A stretch of 64,000 bases of DNA from Gadus chalcogrammus (taxonomy: Eukaryota; Chordata; Actinopteri; Gadiformes; Gadidae). The position numbers and the translations under genes were made by a program. The DNA is taken from NCBI RefSeq assembly GCF_026213295.1, contig NC_079418.1, positions 6,910,061 to 6,974,060 on the forward strand. The letters run 5' to 3'. Shown here in pieces: positions 42,372-64,000 of the stretch (within the stretch, counting starts at the first letter, position 1; each line of letters starts with the position of its first letter). The notes below the pieces were generated by a model. It saw only the letters and a program-made list of their open reading frames with translations. It did not search any database and was not told where the DNA came from.

Positions 42372-43430
42372 TTAATGTGTGTGTAAGGGTGACATTGTGT
42401 GCGAGCCAGTATACTGTGTGTGTGTGTTTGTGCGACATTGTGTGTGTCTTACATCGTCTGCGAGTGTGTGAAAGAGTGCATGTGTGTGTCTGTGACATAA
42501 TGCATCTGTGCAGAGTGCGCATGTGTGTGTATGACAGTGACACACCTGGTGGCGTAATAGGACCCCTTTAATGTCTTCACCGTCTTCTTGTGTCACTCAG
42601 GAGCCACTCTTGGGGGCTGGAGCCGTTAACAGTGGCACCCGCCTAGGATCCATACTCCAGCGATCCGCTGCAGACCTGAGATCAAGCCCAAGTCTTTCGA
42701 CGGATGTGGATCAGTTAGCTTTCTTCTGGATTGTTCTAGAACCAGTCGAGGAACGTTTCGACATTTCGTCACCACTTTAAGAAGGACCAAAAAACTTTAT
42801 TTTGGGCCTTTCTTAAAGTTCGACATCAACCGCTTAACAGCGGTTTTTCGCGATGAATGCATTTTTGTGAAGTATGGCATTTACGGTTTTAAAAACGATT
42901 TAAAAAAAAAAATAAAAATGTCTGAATGTATGCTGTTCTTTAAGTTCGACATTAACCACTTTAAGAACGATCGGAGAACGGTTTTGTCGTGATGTCTGCC
43001 TTCCTTAAAGTTGCGTCTGGAATGGGAAACGTTTTATAAAAAGGGATCATTTTATCTTGCATGCATGTGTGCGTTCTCTGGAAACAGCAGTGCATCGATT
43101 TCCTGTTGCTGGTTTTGATACTGTAAATACTTATTTTGTGAGAATAGGATTATAAGCTTTCAAAATGTGTGTTGTACTGGTTGATTACTTTTTTCTTAGG
43201 TTTGCTACAAACATAACCCAGTATGCATGTGCAGAATTTTGTATTTTGCATATTGTTGCATCAATAACTTCACCTCTAAAATGTTTGTCATCTTCACTGT
43301 GGGTTTAGACCCTAAACTGTTGCCAAGTGTTCTCCCATTTGTAAATAAAAAAACTAGTTTAGTAAATGGTTGTCGTTTACTTTCTTTGTATACATGTCGG
43401 GTAAGCAATTCAAATAAACAGTAAAACATT
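42372..43430 (+). other. smim11 downstream region, possible 3' UTR
   Basis: It contains a GT-rich block (42377-42540) and a loosely repeated module with CTTAAAGTTCGACAT(C/T)AACC near 42820 and 42940. An AATAAA lies at 43413-43418 in the smim11 sense. Whether smim11 transcripts extend this far past the nested transposons is unknown. Confidence 0.3.
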
Positions 43431-43757
43431 GTGTGTACAAGATGCAGTGAATGCAGAATATATGGAAGGCAAAGATAGCTTAACAATGTAAAATATTTTG
43501 AATTGCTGGATCTATTCCCTGTAAACTTTTGCATACTTAGATCTTTACTTCAGAGAGCACAGCTTCAATATTTTGACATGCAATATAGAATGTAACGACC
43601 CAAAGCAGGCAAAAACACACGCGCACAAACATAAACCTAGCTCAATGACTGACACATACTTGGCAAATAATCTGACCTTTTTCTTTAAAATGATAAACGA
43701 CAATTAGAACCAGAACACAAGGACTATTCACCACGGCAACGAGACAAACCACAGCCA

Positions 43758-53571
<9,814 letters not shown>

Positions 53572-53989
53572 GGCGACGGCAGCTAGGGGCGGGGCTACAG
53601 CGTAGCTCCGCCTTCTGTGGCGGGGGGGGTGGTGGAGGAGGGGGAGGGGCCGCGGGGTCAGGGGTCGTCGGGGGGGGGGTGGGCGCCGTTGCCTTCCCCA
53701 GGGTGGCGGTGCGGGCCAGGAAATGGACGGTGCACAGACTTCCTGTATTGGCGAATGCGAAAGAGTCCGCCTCGTCCCCTCTCCTTCTTCTTCTTCTTCT
53801 GCTACTCCTCCTGCTTCTCCTTCGTCTCCTCTATATCCTCCTTCGTCTTCTCCTGTCTTAGTCTGTCTCGCCTGAAGCAGAGGATTCGGGGTCGTGGTGG
53901 GAATCGGGGAACTCGCAGCCCAACCTTCTGTCCACAAACGCTTCCTCTTTCAATTACTCAAGCTGTGGTTCACTCACCGATCTCTTTCC

Positions 53990-54240
53990 CCCAAAATGAC
54001 ACCAAAATGGAGAGACGTTTGCACGCGTGTGCGTGTGTCAGAGCCTGTAATCCTCTCCCTCTCTCTGTCTGTCTCTCGCCTGCTCTACAGCTGCTTATAT
54101 GAGCGCGTGCCATCGGCTGACGCACGAGCCGCTTGCTGCGCTCCCATTGGCAGAGAGCTCTCCCCATTCAGTTTTCCTGAGCTTGGTGCTGGGGCTTGTT
54201 CGCCCCCAGCCAATCAGAGGGAAAAGGGGGCGGGACACAC
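53990..54240 (-). promoter_or_regulatory. rcan1: Probable rcan1 internal (RCAN1.4) promoter
   Basis: On the minus strand: TATAAG at 54099-54094, CCAAT at 54150-54146, NFAT-type cores GGAAAA at 54177-54172 and (plus) 54220-54225, a plus CCAAT at 54210-54214 and a GC box GGGGCGGG at 54227-54234. The mammalian RCAN1.4 promoter is driven by clustered NFAT sites in a negative feedback loop, so this arrangement fits. The leader to the ATG would be about 500 bases. Confidence 0.5.
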
Positions 54241-54389
54241 AAAACGACATCCAATAGGCTGGATCGTAGTCTCTCTCTCTCTCTCTGCTCCTGTTTGTGT
54301 CTGAGGGCGATCGACGGAGCAGGAAAATCAAGGGCAATGGCTTTATGGCCGCATATTTTCCACTCTGACTAACCGGCACAGTGTGTCAT

Positions 54390-54554
<165 letters not shown>

Positions 54555-54775
54555 ACTGGTAGAGAAAGAGACACAGGGAGAAAGTTAGAGAAACAGAGAG
54601 AGAGACAAAGATCTGAGTGTCTCTTTGTTTCACAAGAAAGGAGAGACTGAGGAAGGAGAGAGGGGGGGGAGAGAGAGGGAATAAATAGTGACACACAGCC
54701 CTCATGGAAAGTATGCAGTCTGATAACAGCCTTTTATGAGGTATTAATAGCAGAGGGCTGTTTGTGAGCTCTCCC

Positions 54776-54780
<5 letters not shown>

Positions 54781-54806
<26 letters not shown>

Positions 54807-55050
54807 TGATTGTGTGTGTGTTCATAATTATTAATTATATTTATGTGTGTGTGCGCTCCCCGTGTGTGTGTGGTCTCCCTGTGTATGTGTGTTCTCTCCC
54901 CCTGTGTGTGTGTGTGTGTTCTCCAAGTGTGTGTTCTCTCCCCGTGTATGTGTGTATGTGTGTGTGTGTGTGTTCTCTCCCCGTGTGTGTGTGTGTTTGT
55001 TTGTGTGTTCTCTCCCCGTGTATGTGTTCTCCCTGTGTGTGTCTCTCGCT
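54781..55050. repeat. GT-rich minisatellite (TGTTCTCTCCCCGTGTATG units)
   Basis: GT runs separated by TTCTCTCCCCGTGT, repeated five to six times. Confidence 0.92.
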
Positions 55051-55285
55051 CTCTCCTGCAATGCGTTAAACCCAGCGACCACAAACCACACCTGCGTCTG
55101 ACCTACCACCGTGTGTGCATCTGCATATGTGTGCGTAATTGTGTTGCGCACACGGCAAAGGTCACAGTGGGCCCCGCGGGACCCTCACGTCTCTTGGGCC
55201 CCAGAGTTTCGTGATGATCGTCACTTGTCGTTGACGGCAACCGAGGATGCGATACGAGCGGCGAGGGTTCGGTGTCACACACACA

Positions 55286-55413
<128 letters not shown>

Positions 55414-55429
55414 GGTATCAGAGACCTGA

Positions 55430-55610
55430 TATAAAGAAAACTAAGCTATAGTCATGATATAAAATACACATTATCTTATAGTCATAATATAGTCTTGATA
55501 TAAAGCCCATTTTCTTATAGTCATGGTATAAAGCACATAATCCTAGTCATGATGTAAAGCAAATTATCATCTACTCATGATATAAGATGCATATCAACTT
55601 ATAGTCCTGA
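55430..55610. repeat. ATAGTC(A/C)TGATATAAAGC repeat
   Basis: Six imperfect copies of a unit of about 30 bases, with one more near 58970. Confidence 0.7.
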
Positions 55611-55611
55611 T

Positions 55612-56330
55612 ATTTACCTTCAGACTCTTTTATCCAAAGAGACATAAAATAAGTTATTTTGTCAGAAGAAAGAGAAACAACAATATATCTCTGTCGGTAC
55701 AGTAATGCTGTAATCCATTTGGATGGTACGCCGGCACGTGCAAGTTGTAAGTTGCAAATCTCCCATCTATCTTGCGGCATTTCACTGAGGCCCGCACGCC
55801 CCCTTTTGGTCATAGTATCGCGTCGCTTTGGAAAGTAGAGCGAGTTCAGTGAGGCCGAACGTACTAGTCGTAAAAAAAAAAAAAGGCTGCGCCCATAGAG
55901 ATTTGTATTTGTCTCATGTTGGTCATTTGAATGTAGATTTAAATGCTTTTACACACTTAATTACATTGGTACTTTGTGCCGGTCACCAATTTATGCATTG
56001 CACGGTCTTGCTGTGCTTGCAATACAATGTCAATTTGTGTTGTTTGTTTTCGAGCTGGTTTGCTAAAGAGACTCATGTAGCTAACAATAACAATGACTAG
56101 CCAATGAGAAACGGGAAATATACTACGACAAAAAGGGGACGTGCGTCCGCAAATGTCGCAAGAAAGCTGGGGGATTTGCAACTTAAGACTTGTACGTACC
56201 AACGTACCATCCAAATGGATTACAGCATAAGGTTCATAGAACCAAGAGGCAAGCAATTACTATCACTAAGTTCACCATTTTCCCTCCAAGGTCCCGTATA
56301 GAACACAGATAGCTAGGATGAGACACTACA
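55612..56330 (+). mobile_element. Dispersed repeat split by a Harbinger-type MITE
   Basis: The parts 55612-55705 and 56228-56330 are the two sides of one copy of the dispersed family (TCGGTACAGTAA then GGTTCATAGAACCAAG). Confidence 0.75.
55706..56227. mobile_element. PIF/Harbinger-type MITE, 522 bp
   Basis: Inverted ends TGCTGTAATCCATTTGGATG and CATCCAAATGGATTACAGCA, extended by GGTACG, with TAA on both sides (55703-55705, 56228-56230). A 3-bp TWA duplication is the Harbinger hallmark. No transposase. Confidence 0.88.
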
Positions 56331-56700
56331 TGAGGATATCAGTGGGGTATACTGTGGGGTATACCTCGCTGAACATACCCAGGATTTCTTGGGTAAGCCT
56401 TGATCGCCAGAGACGCAACTCACGATCAGAGTTAAATGGTACTAGGAAACTCACTTAGGATTCGATTAGTCGAGCCAGGTTTTCCGTTTTAGGTTCAATG
56501 CGTGTTCCCGTGAAAGGGGCGTTTATCGCATCATTTTACTCACCTTTACAAACTGGATAGATCAAGAGCAGTCTATTTCACTCAAGAGGAAAATATAGTC
56601 ATAATGAACTCCTATGAGGATTTCAAAAATCAGATAACAGCTAGAGACAACACAGTTGCACATAATAAGGCTAGCAATTTTGTCCGTGTTTTGGGCGTGA
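56331..56700. other. Unassigned sequence
   Basis: GTGGGGTATAC is repeated at 56343 and 56353. Nothing else is recognised. Confidence 0.4.
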
Positions 56701-56987
56701 CAAAATTGCAGCAGTAACCAATGAAAGTCGCCGGCAGGGGGTGCATTTTTCAAACTACACTGGGACCATCCAAGCAGACCATTAAAATACATTGAAGGAC
56801 ACTTGCGGCATGTTGCAATAATGCAATAATTGTTGCAATAAAATAATGCAATAATTTGGGGGGAATTCAGTTGAACTAAGTAATTTAATTTGACATAATG
56901 TAAGATACCCAACTCTGTCATGTAGAATACCCTCTTGTCTACTTTCAAGACTCCAGAAAGTAAGAGTTTGCTTGGATGGCCCCAGTG

Positions 56988-58463
56988 TAGGGATTTGAAT
57001 AGCTCCAATTTTTCATGGTCGAATAATCGGTGGGTGGTATGAACGAATAATCGATTATTTAATGTCTGGCGACATTCACAAAGGCAGCCATGGATCATCG
57101 GCAAGAAATCACTTAATATCTTAATAAACGCAAAAAAACAACTACCTACTAAGTAGTTCCAGTCAAATTGTCTGTTCAGCCCTCAAAACGAGAGCTGGTA
57201 AATTGTGAAAAATGCATTGAACTGTAATCCGAAAAAGCGGTTATATACTATAGTCTAGGGCTGCAGCTATCGAATATTTTAGTAATAGATTATTCTACCG
57301 ATTATTCCATCGATTAATCGAGTAATCGGATAAAACATACATTGCTCAATTGAAAAGTAATTATAAATAAACATGAGAAAATAACACGTCAATTAATAAT
57401 GAACAACCAATTTGTTTCCTTTTTTGAAAAATCAACATTTTTATTTAAAAAATGCATGGAGTAGCAAACCATATTTTCTACCAAAAGTACCAATTTAGTT
57501 ACTTTCCCATTGTTTATTATTCTGTACTTGTACCGGGTCGGCGGTCTGCCGAGTAGAATGGGTGTTTTCTGTTGAGATGCTGCAGCATGGAAGTCGTGCT
57601 GCTGTGGTACGCCAGCTCGGTCTTGCAGTGGGGACACACCACGGTCTTCTCATTAATGTTCAACGTGAAATGATCCCAAACCTTGGACATTCGCTGTTGC
57701 TTTCTCCTGCCCGTTTGGCTCTCCTCACTATTTTCGCTCATGTCTTCCATTTTAGCAAGTGCTAATGTTAGCCCCTAAACAAGTCAAAACATGTCGCGTC
57801 TGTCCGTTCTGTGGGTGGCGTATGCGCCGGTTGTGTCACACTAAAAATGGTCCGTGCGGAAAACTGACCTCAGCTGTAAAATTAAATAAACGATGAATCG
57901 AGGCAAGAAAAATTCATCGATCCTTTTTTGTAATCGAATTATTCGAATCAATCGATGAATCGTTTCAGCTCTACTATAGTCCCTACAGTATCTGTGGTAT
58001 AAAGGCTGAATCTGTCTATACTTTCAACATAAAAAGTATGTATATTTAATTTCAAATTCGTCCCAGCCTTTATACCACAGATACTATCTATAGCATATAA
58101 CCGCGTTTTCTGATTACAGTAACAGTAAGCTGACAACATCACTAGTTAACACCGCAACTGCAAATTAACCACACGGAGATAACCATGGCAACCGGTCAAA
58201 TCTTTTTCTCATGGCGATAATTCTGCACGCACATCCGCCGTGTTGATAAACAAATAATCCCCCTATAAATGAATGGTCTTCATTTATTTTCTATGGCAAG
58301 TGACCATGGTATAAGCGGGATAATGCCCGTAGACACCTGTCTAACATTAGTTCCGTCCGTTAATTCTTGTTTATTTGAATGGGAAAGAATGTTACCGGTC
58401 CAAATGTTAAAAATCGACTTTGACCCTCGGGAACGAATAATCGAATATTCTGACCCATCCCTA
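56988..58463. mobile_element. hAT element, middle layer
   Basis: It starts TAGGGATTTGAATAGC and ends CTGACCCATCCCTA, flanked by CCCCAGTG and TCCCAGTG (seven of eight). The interior has a palindrome (TCTGTGGTATAAAGGCTG and its inverse) and hosts the BED-finger hAT. Confidence 0.75.
57256..57973 (-). mobile_element. hAT derivative encoding a BED zinc finger
   Basis: Ends TAGGGCTGCAGCTATCGAAT and GATGAATCGTTTCAGCTCTA with a perfect 8-bp duplication CTATAGTC. The minus frame 57750-57517 reads SKVWDHFTLNINEKTVVCPH, CKTELAYHSSTTSMLQHLN and RKH. This is a BED finger with C-x2-C and H-x4-H, the DNA-binding start of ZBED-type hAT transposases. The catalytic part is deleted. The finger could still bind ends if expressed. 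Confidence 0.88.
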
Positions 58464-58849
58464 TCCCAGTGTAGTTTGAAAAATGCACCCCCTGCCGGCG
58501 ACTTTCATTGGTTAATGCTGCAATTTTGGCCCTTCCCACAGACACTCTGCTTAATACCCTATTTAGTGTTTACAATGGTAGAAAAAATATTGACGACATC
58601 AAATGTACTGTTACACATTTGAAACTTAAGAGTACACATGCAAAATAAATATCGAGGACTTCAAATTTACTGTAACACATTTGTGACTTTAGTCACAAAT
58701 GTGTAACCGCATACAAAATCTGCAGGTACAGGTGCTAAAGATTTTTGCCACAATAATACCTTCATATTTCCCTAGCGAAAAATTTGCCTGATTCGCGTCT
58801 CTGCATTGACTTTGTATGGAATTGTCGCCCCTTTGCGTTTGGTGTGACA

Positions 58850-58965
58850 CACAGTTACAATAAGTCCATTTGTCAGAAGAAAGAAACAACAATATATCGC
58901 TGTCGGTACAGGAAGGATGTTCATAGAACCAAGTGACAAGCACTAACAATCACGATAGTATCCTA
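58850..58965 (+). mobile_element. Dispersed repeat fragment
   Basis: TTACAATAAGTCCATTTGTC, ATATATCGCTGTCGGTACAG and GTTCATAGAACCAAGTGACA. Confidence 0.7.
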
Positions 58966-58996
58966 TAGTCATGATATAAAGCTCATTATTCTATTC

Positions 58997-59660
58997 TAAC
59001 TCAGGAGGAGACGAGGGAGGAGGAGACTAGGGAAGAGGAGACTAGGGCCTAAAGCAGCCTGAGTGGCCAATAGCGATTAACTCAGGAGGAGACGAGGGAG
59101 GAGGAGACTAGGGAAGAGGAGACTAGGGCTTAAAGCAGCCGGAGTGGCCAATAGCGATTAACTCAGGAGGAGACGAGGGAGGAGGAGACTAGGGAAGAGG
59201 AGATTAGAGCCTAAAGCAGCCTAAGTGGCCAATAGCGATTAACTCAGGAGGAGACGAGGGAGGAGGAGACTAGGGAAGAGGAGACTAGGGCCTAAAGCAG
59301 CCTGAGTGGCCAATAGCGATTAACTCAGGAGGAGACGAGGGCCTAAAGCGGCCCGGGAACGCCACTAGTGATAAACTAAGGAGACGAGGGATGAGGAGAC
59401 TAGGGAAGAGGTGACTAGGGATGGAGACTCGGAAAGGAGACTAGGGAAGGAGGAGACGAGGGAGGAGGAGACTAGGGAAGGAGACGAGGGAAGGAGGAGA
59501 CGAGGGAAGAGGAGACTAGGGAGGAGGAGACTAGGGAAGAGGGGACTAGGGCCTAAAGCAGACCGGGAACGTCACTAGCAATTAACTAAAGAGACTAGGG
59601 AAGGAGACTAGGGAAGAGGAGACTAGGGCCTAAACCAGACCAGGAACACCACTAGCAATT
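58997..59660. repeat. 81-bp minisatellite (GGAGGAGACTAGGGAAGAGG)
   Basis: Four consecutive units start at 58998, 59079, 59160, 59241 and 59322, each exactly 81 bases apart with only a few substitutions. Each contains AACTCAGGAGGAGACGAGGG and GGCCAATAGCGATT. Degenerate shorter units continue to 59660. Confidence 0.95.
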
Positions 59661-60126
59661 AGCCGCCGCCCAAAACGTGAGAGGTGGCAGATCTTCAGTT
59701 GAATCCCTCTGTACCGACGCCACAACAAAGACTGAACCAAGATTAGATTTGTACACGACCTCACTTTGATACACTTCCGTCACACAGACCATCAAAACCC
59801 AAATCAAATCTGCCAGTGTGAGTGTGGCCAGTCTGGCCAGGCCGGGCCAATTTGGCCACTTGGGAGAGGTGTGCTGCTACGGTACGGGCCGCTACGGTAC
59901 AGATGCTAATGAGCCGACACGCGCAGTCGCGCACACGCACGGCTACGCAACCTGAGCTGGATGACGTATAGTCCATGCGACGACCACGGACATAATAAAG
60001 GCGACAAGCCTTCTTTCCCATTAAACGGTAAACATATATCCAAATAAGCAACAGACTCAGCAAAGTGCGAACTGTGTTCTCTGTGTTGTTGTCCATTGTC
60101 CTCGAAAATCGTCGACGGAGAAATTT
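59661..60126. other. Possible transposon-derived segment
   Basis: CTACGGTACGGGCCGCTACGGTAC tandem motif at 59876-59900. The minus frame 60096-59761 (MDNNTENTVRTLLSLLLIW) shows no domain I can name. It may belong with the adjacent CpG minisatellite to a degraded DNA transposon. Confidence 0.3.
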
Positions 60127-60291
60127 GACGTCATCGGCGCGTCGACGTCATCGGCGCGTCGACGTCATCGGCGCGTCGACGTCATCGACGCGTCGGCGTC
60201 ATAGACGCGTCGGCGTCATAGACGCGTCGGCGTCATAGACGCGTCGGCGTCATAGACGCGTCGACGTCATCGACGCGTCGCTACAGCTCTA
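60127..60291. repeat. 17-bp CpG-rich minisatellite (GACGTCATCGGCGCGTC)
   Basis: Nine back-to-back 17-base units (60127-60279) of two variants, GACGTCATCGRCGCGTC and GGCGTCATAGACGCGTC, run into GCTACAGCTCTA, which resembles a hAT terminus. Each unit contains a TGACGTC-like CRE palindrome and four or so CpGs. Confidence 0.93.
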
Positions 60292-60535
60292 CTGTAAGGC
60301 GACATCGAGAGTTTTGATAGGCGCCCTGGATTAAAATGTATTATTATTATTATTAGTGCTGCTACTAACAACCTTTTTTTCTGTCAATTAAGCTGAAGAT
60401 AATTGATTGATAGATTAGTCCAGAACAGAGTTTCCCAACCAAATCTTTACACACAGTGTAGTGTGACTTTGTTCCCTGCCCCTAACAACCAATGTCCCAT
60501 TTGTTCCAGCAGGCTGTTGAATAAACAGTACTCTT

Positions 60536-60690
60536 CTTGCAGTACTTCTCCGTTGGTGTACTGAGACCCCTGAAAGGGTGCCGGCAAGTTCGAGCTACAC
60601 ACGCCGTCCGTTGATTGGTCGATAGAATCGCACTTCCGTGCAACAGGGGGATAATAACAAACAAACACAGTAGGCTACCTGCGAGGTATT
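60536..60690 (+). mobile_element. Harbinger-like fragment, same family as 40.6 kb
   Basis: CCTGAAAGGGTGCCGGCAAG, TTCGAGCTACACAC, CGTTGATTGGTCGATAGAA and ACAAACAAACA follow 40765-40875 closely. Ends are not preserved. Confidence 0.7.
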
Positions 60691-60850
60691 TTTGGACAAC
60701 GGTGAAAGTTAAGCAACAAATTAAGTTCCCTCATGGGAAAAATAAAGTTCTTTGAAGTGTGTGTGGGAGGGAGGGGGGAAGGGGGAGATAGATTCAAAGA
60801 TGGGACCAGCTGAAGGGGGGGGGGATACAGCAGCAGTCCTCACTTTTAGC

Positions 60851-60979
<129 letters not shown>

Positions 60980-61059
60980 GGTGTCACTGCGGTGGGCGAC
61001 CAAATGAGTAATGTTCCAGAGAAAAACACACAAGTTAGGGACTGTGCTGAGATGGAAAC

Positions 61060-61190
61060 TGTCTGTGTGTGTCTCTTTATGCGTGTGTGTGTCTCTTGAT
61101 GTGTGGATGCGTCTTTATGTGTGTGTGCTTCATGTGTGTTTGTCTTCATTTGTGTTCATAATAGTGTGTGTGTATCTTTATGTATGTGTA

Positions 61191-61274
<84 letters not shown>

Positions 61275-61345
61275 CATAATAGTGTGTGTGTGTCTTTATA
61301 TGTGTCTGTCTGTCTGTTGTGTGTGTGTGTCTTTATGTGTGTGTT
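61060..61345. repeat. GT-rich array with (GT)n core
   Basis: Pure (GT)40 at 61193-61272, flanked by TGTGTCTTTATGTGTGT and GTTCATAATAGTGTGTG units on both sides. Confidence 0.93.
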
Positions 61346-61539
61346 GGCCAATGCGCTCATCTAAGTGTTGTTTGTGTGCGTTGAACATTACCGCGGGAGA
61401 ATGTGTATCGTAGGTGCAAATCATCTCCATGGCCCACATCGTCCCTCAGCTGGTGTGTGTGCGTGTCCTCAGATTTGCATTTTTTCCACTGTCATGTTTT
61501 GGTTTCATCTTCCTATTTTTTTTCCCCATTACCTTACCC

Positions 61540-61680
61540 AGATAGCCCCACACACCCACACCCACACCCACACACACACACACACACACACACCTATGTG
61601 GGTTATTTTATATTAGGAGACGAAAGAGGAGAAGAGGGAATGGGATGGGTTTCACAAACACACACACACACACACACGTT
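61540..61680. repeat. Short CA-rich tracts
   Basis: CACACCCA then (CA)11 near 61572-61594, and (CA)10 near 61656-61676. Confidence 0.85.
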
Positions 61681-62078
61681 CCTTAGCATTTCTGCTAACT
61701 ATCCCCTTTTACGAAATACGGCCTTAATTCCCATGAATGGAAAAAAACAAACATGAATGGGATTTTGTGGAAGAAAAAAATCTGAAAAAACCCAAACTAT
61801 CACGCGAGGAGGGGCCGCTAACGGTGTATTGAGAACGAGGTTGGGAATAATTCAGGGAAGTGTAATATTCCGACTCAAACGGATGAGAGTATGTCGGTTA
61901 ACAGTGGGAATGGAAAAATATCGAAAAGAAATTTGCTGTGATTAGCCAATGGCGAGCAAACTGTACCAGCTTACTGGCGATGGCGACAGACAGACAGACA
62001 GACAGACAGATCTGAGTGTCTATTTTTCACAAGAAACGAGAAGAGATGGAAGAAAGGAAAGAGAAGGGGAGAGACACT
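61681..62078. other. Unassigned sequence
   Basis: Only a short (ACAG)n near 61987-62010. No gene is seen. Confidence 0.4.
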
Positions 62079-62757
62079 GGCTGCATCCGAATACCTAGTA
62101 CATACTATTTCTGTCTAGTGTCTACTACTTGACCATACTACACTTGACTGTGTAGTACGGTCTACAGACATGCGTAGAACGCCTCCGAACACCGCCGAAA
62201 CTCCACCGGATGTTTGGAGATGCGTATCTCCCCCCAGATGGCGGCAAAATTTACCTGTTTTCCGTCTTGTTATCGTTGCTATTAAATAAAAAAATGTCTC
62301 TTTCTACGCGAATGTCTCTTGAAATGGATATCTCTGCTAGAAGGCGTCGTCGTCGGTCATCTCGTAGAGCGACTTACCGGCAGGTTATGTTGTATATATG
62401 TGGAAATTTGGTAAGTCATTTTTTTGGAATAATCATAATACATTTACAGTTATTTGTTACTCCGTGAAAAAGACGATTGAAGTTAATTTTTCCTTTTATT
62501 GAACACACACACACACACGAATAAAAAGCCGCTGTTGGTGGTGTCGGGTCAGCCATCTCTTCTTCGTTTGTTACCAGACTCCGGTTGCATTGTGGGATAG
62601 CGTAGTGTGGTCCGTGGTTCACTTTGGCGGTAGTATGCATTCGGAAATGACTTCCGTACTACAGAATGCATACTACAGTATTCGGACGCGCTAGATTTTT
62701 CGCATACTACAAAATGCATACTATATAGTATGCAAGTACGAGTATTCGGATGCAGCC
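62079..62757. mobile_element. MITE with GGCTGCATCCGAATAC ends
   Basis: The left end GGCTGCATCCGAATAC and right end GTATTCGGATGCAGCC are flanked by CACT and ACTG. TAGTATGC-type palindromes lie inside. The interior frame 62287-62410 reads MSLSTRMSLEMDISARRRRR and ends at a GTAAGT, possibly a remnant exon. Confidence 0.8.
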
Positions 62758-62759
62758 AC

Positions 62760-63215
62760 TGTGTTTAGTTTTGTGTGTGAGACTTTGTTTAGACAATTGC
62801 ATTAACATACAGCGAGCGAGTGGGAGGGGGAGACGAGGGAAGGAGGCTAAGAGGAGACAAGGAGACAAGGAAGGACAATATGCATAATCACCCTTTCCAG
62901 GAGGGGACTTCGGCCGCTTGCGTTGGAGCCTTTAACCTTCAGGGTCAGCATGAGTCAGCACGTCTGCGGCTAATCGATAGCACGGCCGTGCTATCACACA
63001 TGCTATCACATCGTTAGGGCCCAGTAGGTCAGGAACAGAGCTGTATAACCCCACAATTGCTTTACGAGGGAAACACTGCATCCTAAACCCGCCTATCAGA
63101 GGAGGCACTGACCTTAACGAAAAACAATTATCATTAACTAATACGATATGCGAAAATCAGACATGCTGGATTATCAACGATAGCATTATCTCGGTGTAAA
63201 TATTGCCATGGCAAA
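62760..63215. other. Unassigned sequence
   Basis: GGAGACAAGG-type repeats at 62826-62875. No gene. Confidence 0.35.
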
Positions 63216-63216
63216 A

Positions 63217-63217
63217 T

Positions 63218-63255
<38 letters not shown>
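63217..63255. repeat. (GT)n microsatellite
   Basis: About 18 GT units. Confidence 0.93.
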
Positions 63256-63419
63256 TCACTGTTTATATTATACTGTTTTGTCAGCGCTGCTATTTGTTGG
63301 TATTCACGAGGTCCTGCCCCTGTCAGCTGGAGATACTAGTAAATGGCCCCGCCCAACAAAAGTAGTGTGTGTAGTGAGAACCGGCCAAGCCTCCACACGC
63401 ATGCAAAAGTGCATATGAA

Positions 63420-64000
<581 letters not shown>

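Larger units (their letters stand above)
56701..58531. mobile_element. Palindromic MITE hosting nested hAT elements
   Basis: Left arm CAAAATTGCAGCAGTAACCA, then GAAAGTCGCCGGCAGGGGGT. The right arm is the inverse at 58465-58531 (GCACCCCCTGCCGGCGACTT). A GGATGGCCCCAGTGTAG inner arm is cut by the next element. Its own target duplication was not resolved. Confidence 0.7.

Noticed and set aside
43205..43534. Minus-strand 109-codon frame as a KCNE candidate
   Set aside because: A KCNE gene was expected from human gene order, but the frame has no KCNE-type juxtamembrane motif or single clean helix and no conserved cysteine pattern that I can recognise.
53617..54102. Plus-strand frame of 161 codons
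   Set aside because: It runs opposite the rcan1 leader and promoter and is mostly low-complexity (SFFFFFCYSS). No domain or splice evidence.
58997..60291. CRISPR-like array
   Set aside because: The 81-bp and 17-bp repeats are head-to-tail with no unique spacers, and the window is eukaryotic.

Overview
The window looks like a piece of a teleost fish nuclear genome. It has spliced vertebrate genes with GT-AG introns, very long (CA)n and (GA)n microsatellites, tRNA-headed SINEs and many DNA transposons with intact target-site duplications (TSDs). The extreme density of long dinucleotide runs recalls codfish-type genomes, but that is only an impression. There are no bacterial operons, CRISPR arrays or convincing tRNA/rRNA genes.

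Host genes. (1) A phospholipase C delta gene, closest to PLCD4 by remembered family motifs, runs on the minus strand. Eight exons (12510 down to 3664) give 470 in-phase codons from the PH domain through the EF hands and the X catalytic half to the X-Y linker. The Y and C2 domains lie off the left edge and the start-codon exon was not found. (2) smim11 is on the plus strand: 37549-37563 joined to 40298-40486, 67 residues. (3) rcan1 is on the minus strand: 53571-53485, 51538-51365, 50963-50804 and 45942-45758, 201 residues, starting from the exon that matches the inducible RCAN1.4 isoform. smim11 and rcan1 lie tail to tail. They are also near neighbours on human 21q22, where KCNE genes sit between them; none is seen here.

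Mobile DNA fills most of the rest. From 21 to 37 kb there is a TTAA-flanked element carrying a LINE fragment, a 36-bp P-type footprint, a MITE, hAT remnants, a 3,980-bp P-superfamily element (8-bp TSD, inverted ends, two exons encoding a complete THAP domain) that holds two hAT insertions, and a 6-kb RNase-H-bearing non-LTR retrotransposon broken by frameshifts and a 1.2-kb hAT. The smim11 intron holds a hAT inside a hAT. The tail-to-tail interval holds a three-layer nest (Harbinger, hAT, MITE). The rcan1 intron holds a Kolobok-like TTAA element with 260-bp inverted ends and half a THAP domain. The right 10 kb holds further nests and two striking minisatellites.

The strongest leads are the P-superfamily element together with the 36-bp footprint that has the same ends and its own perfect 8-bp TSD, and, in the plcd4-like gene, minisatellites built from the 3' ends of its own exons, splice donors included.
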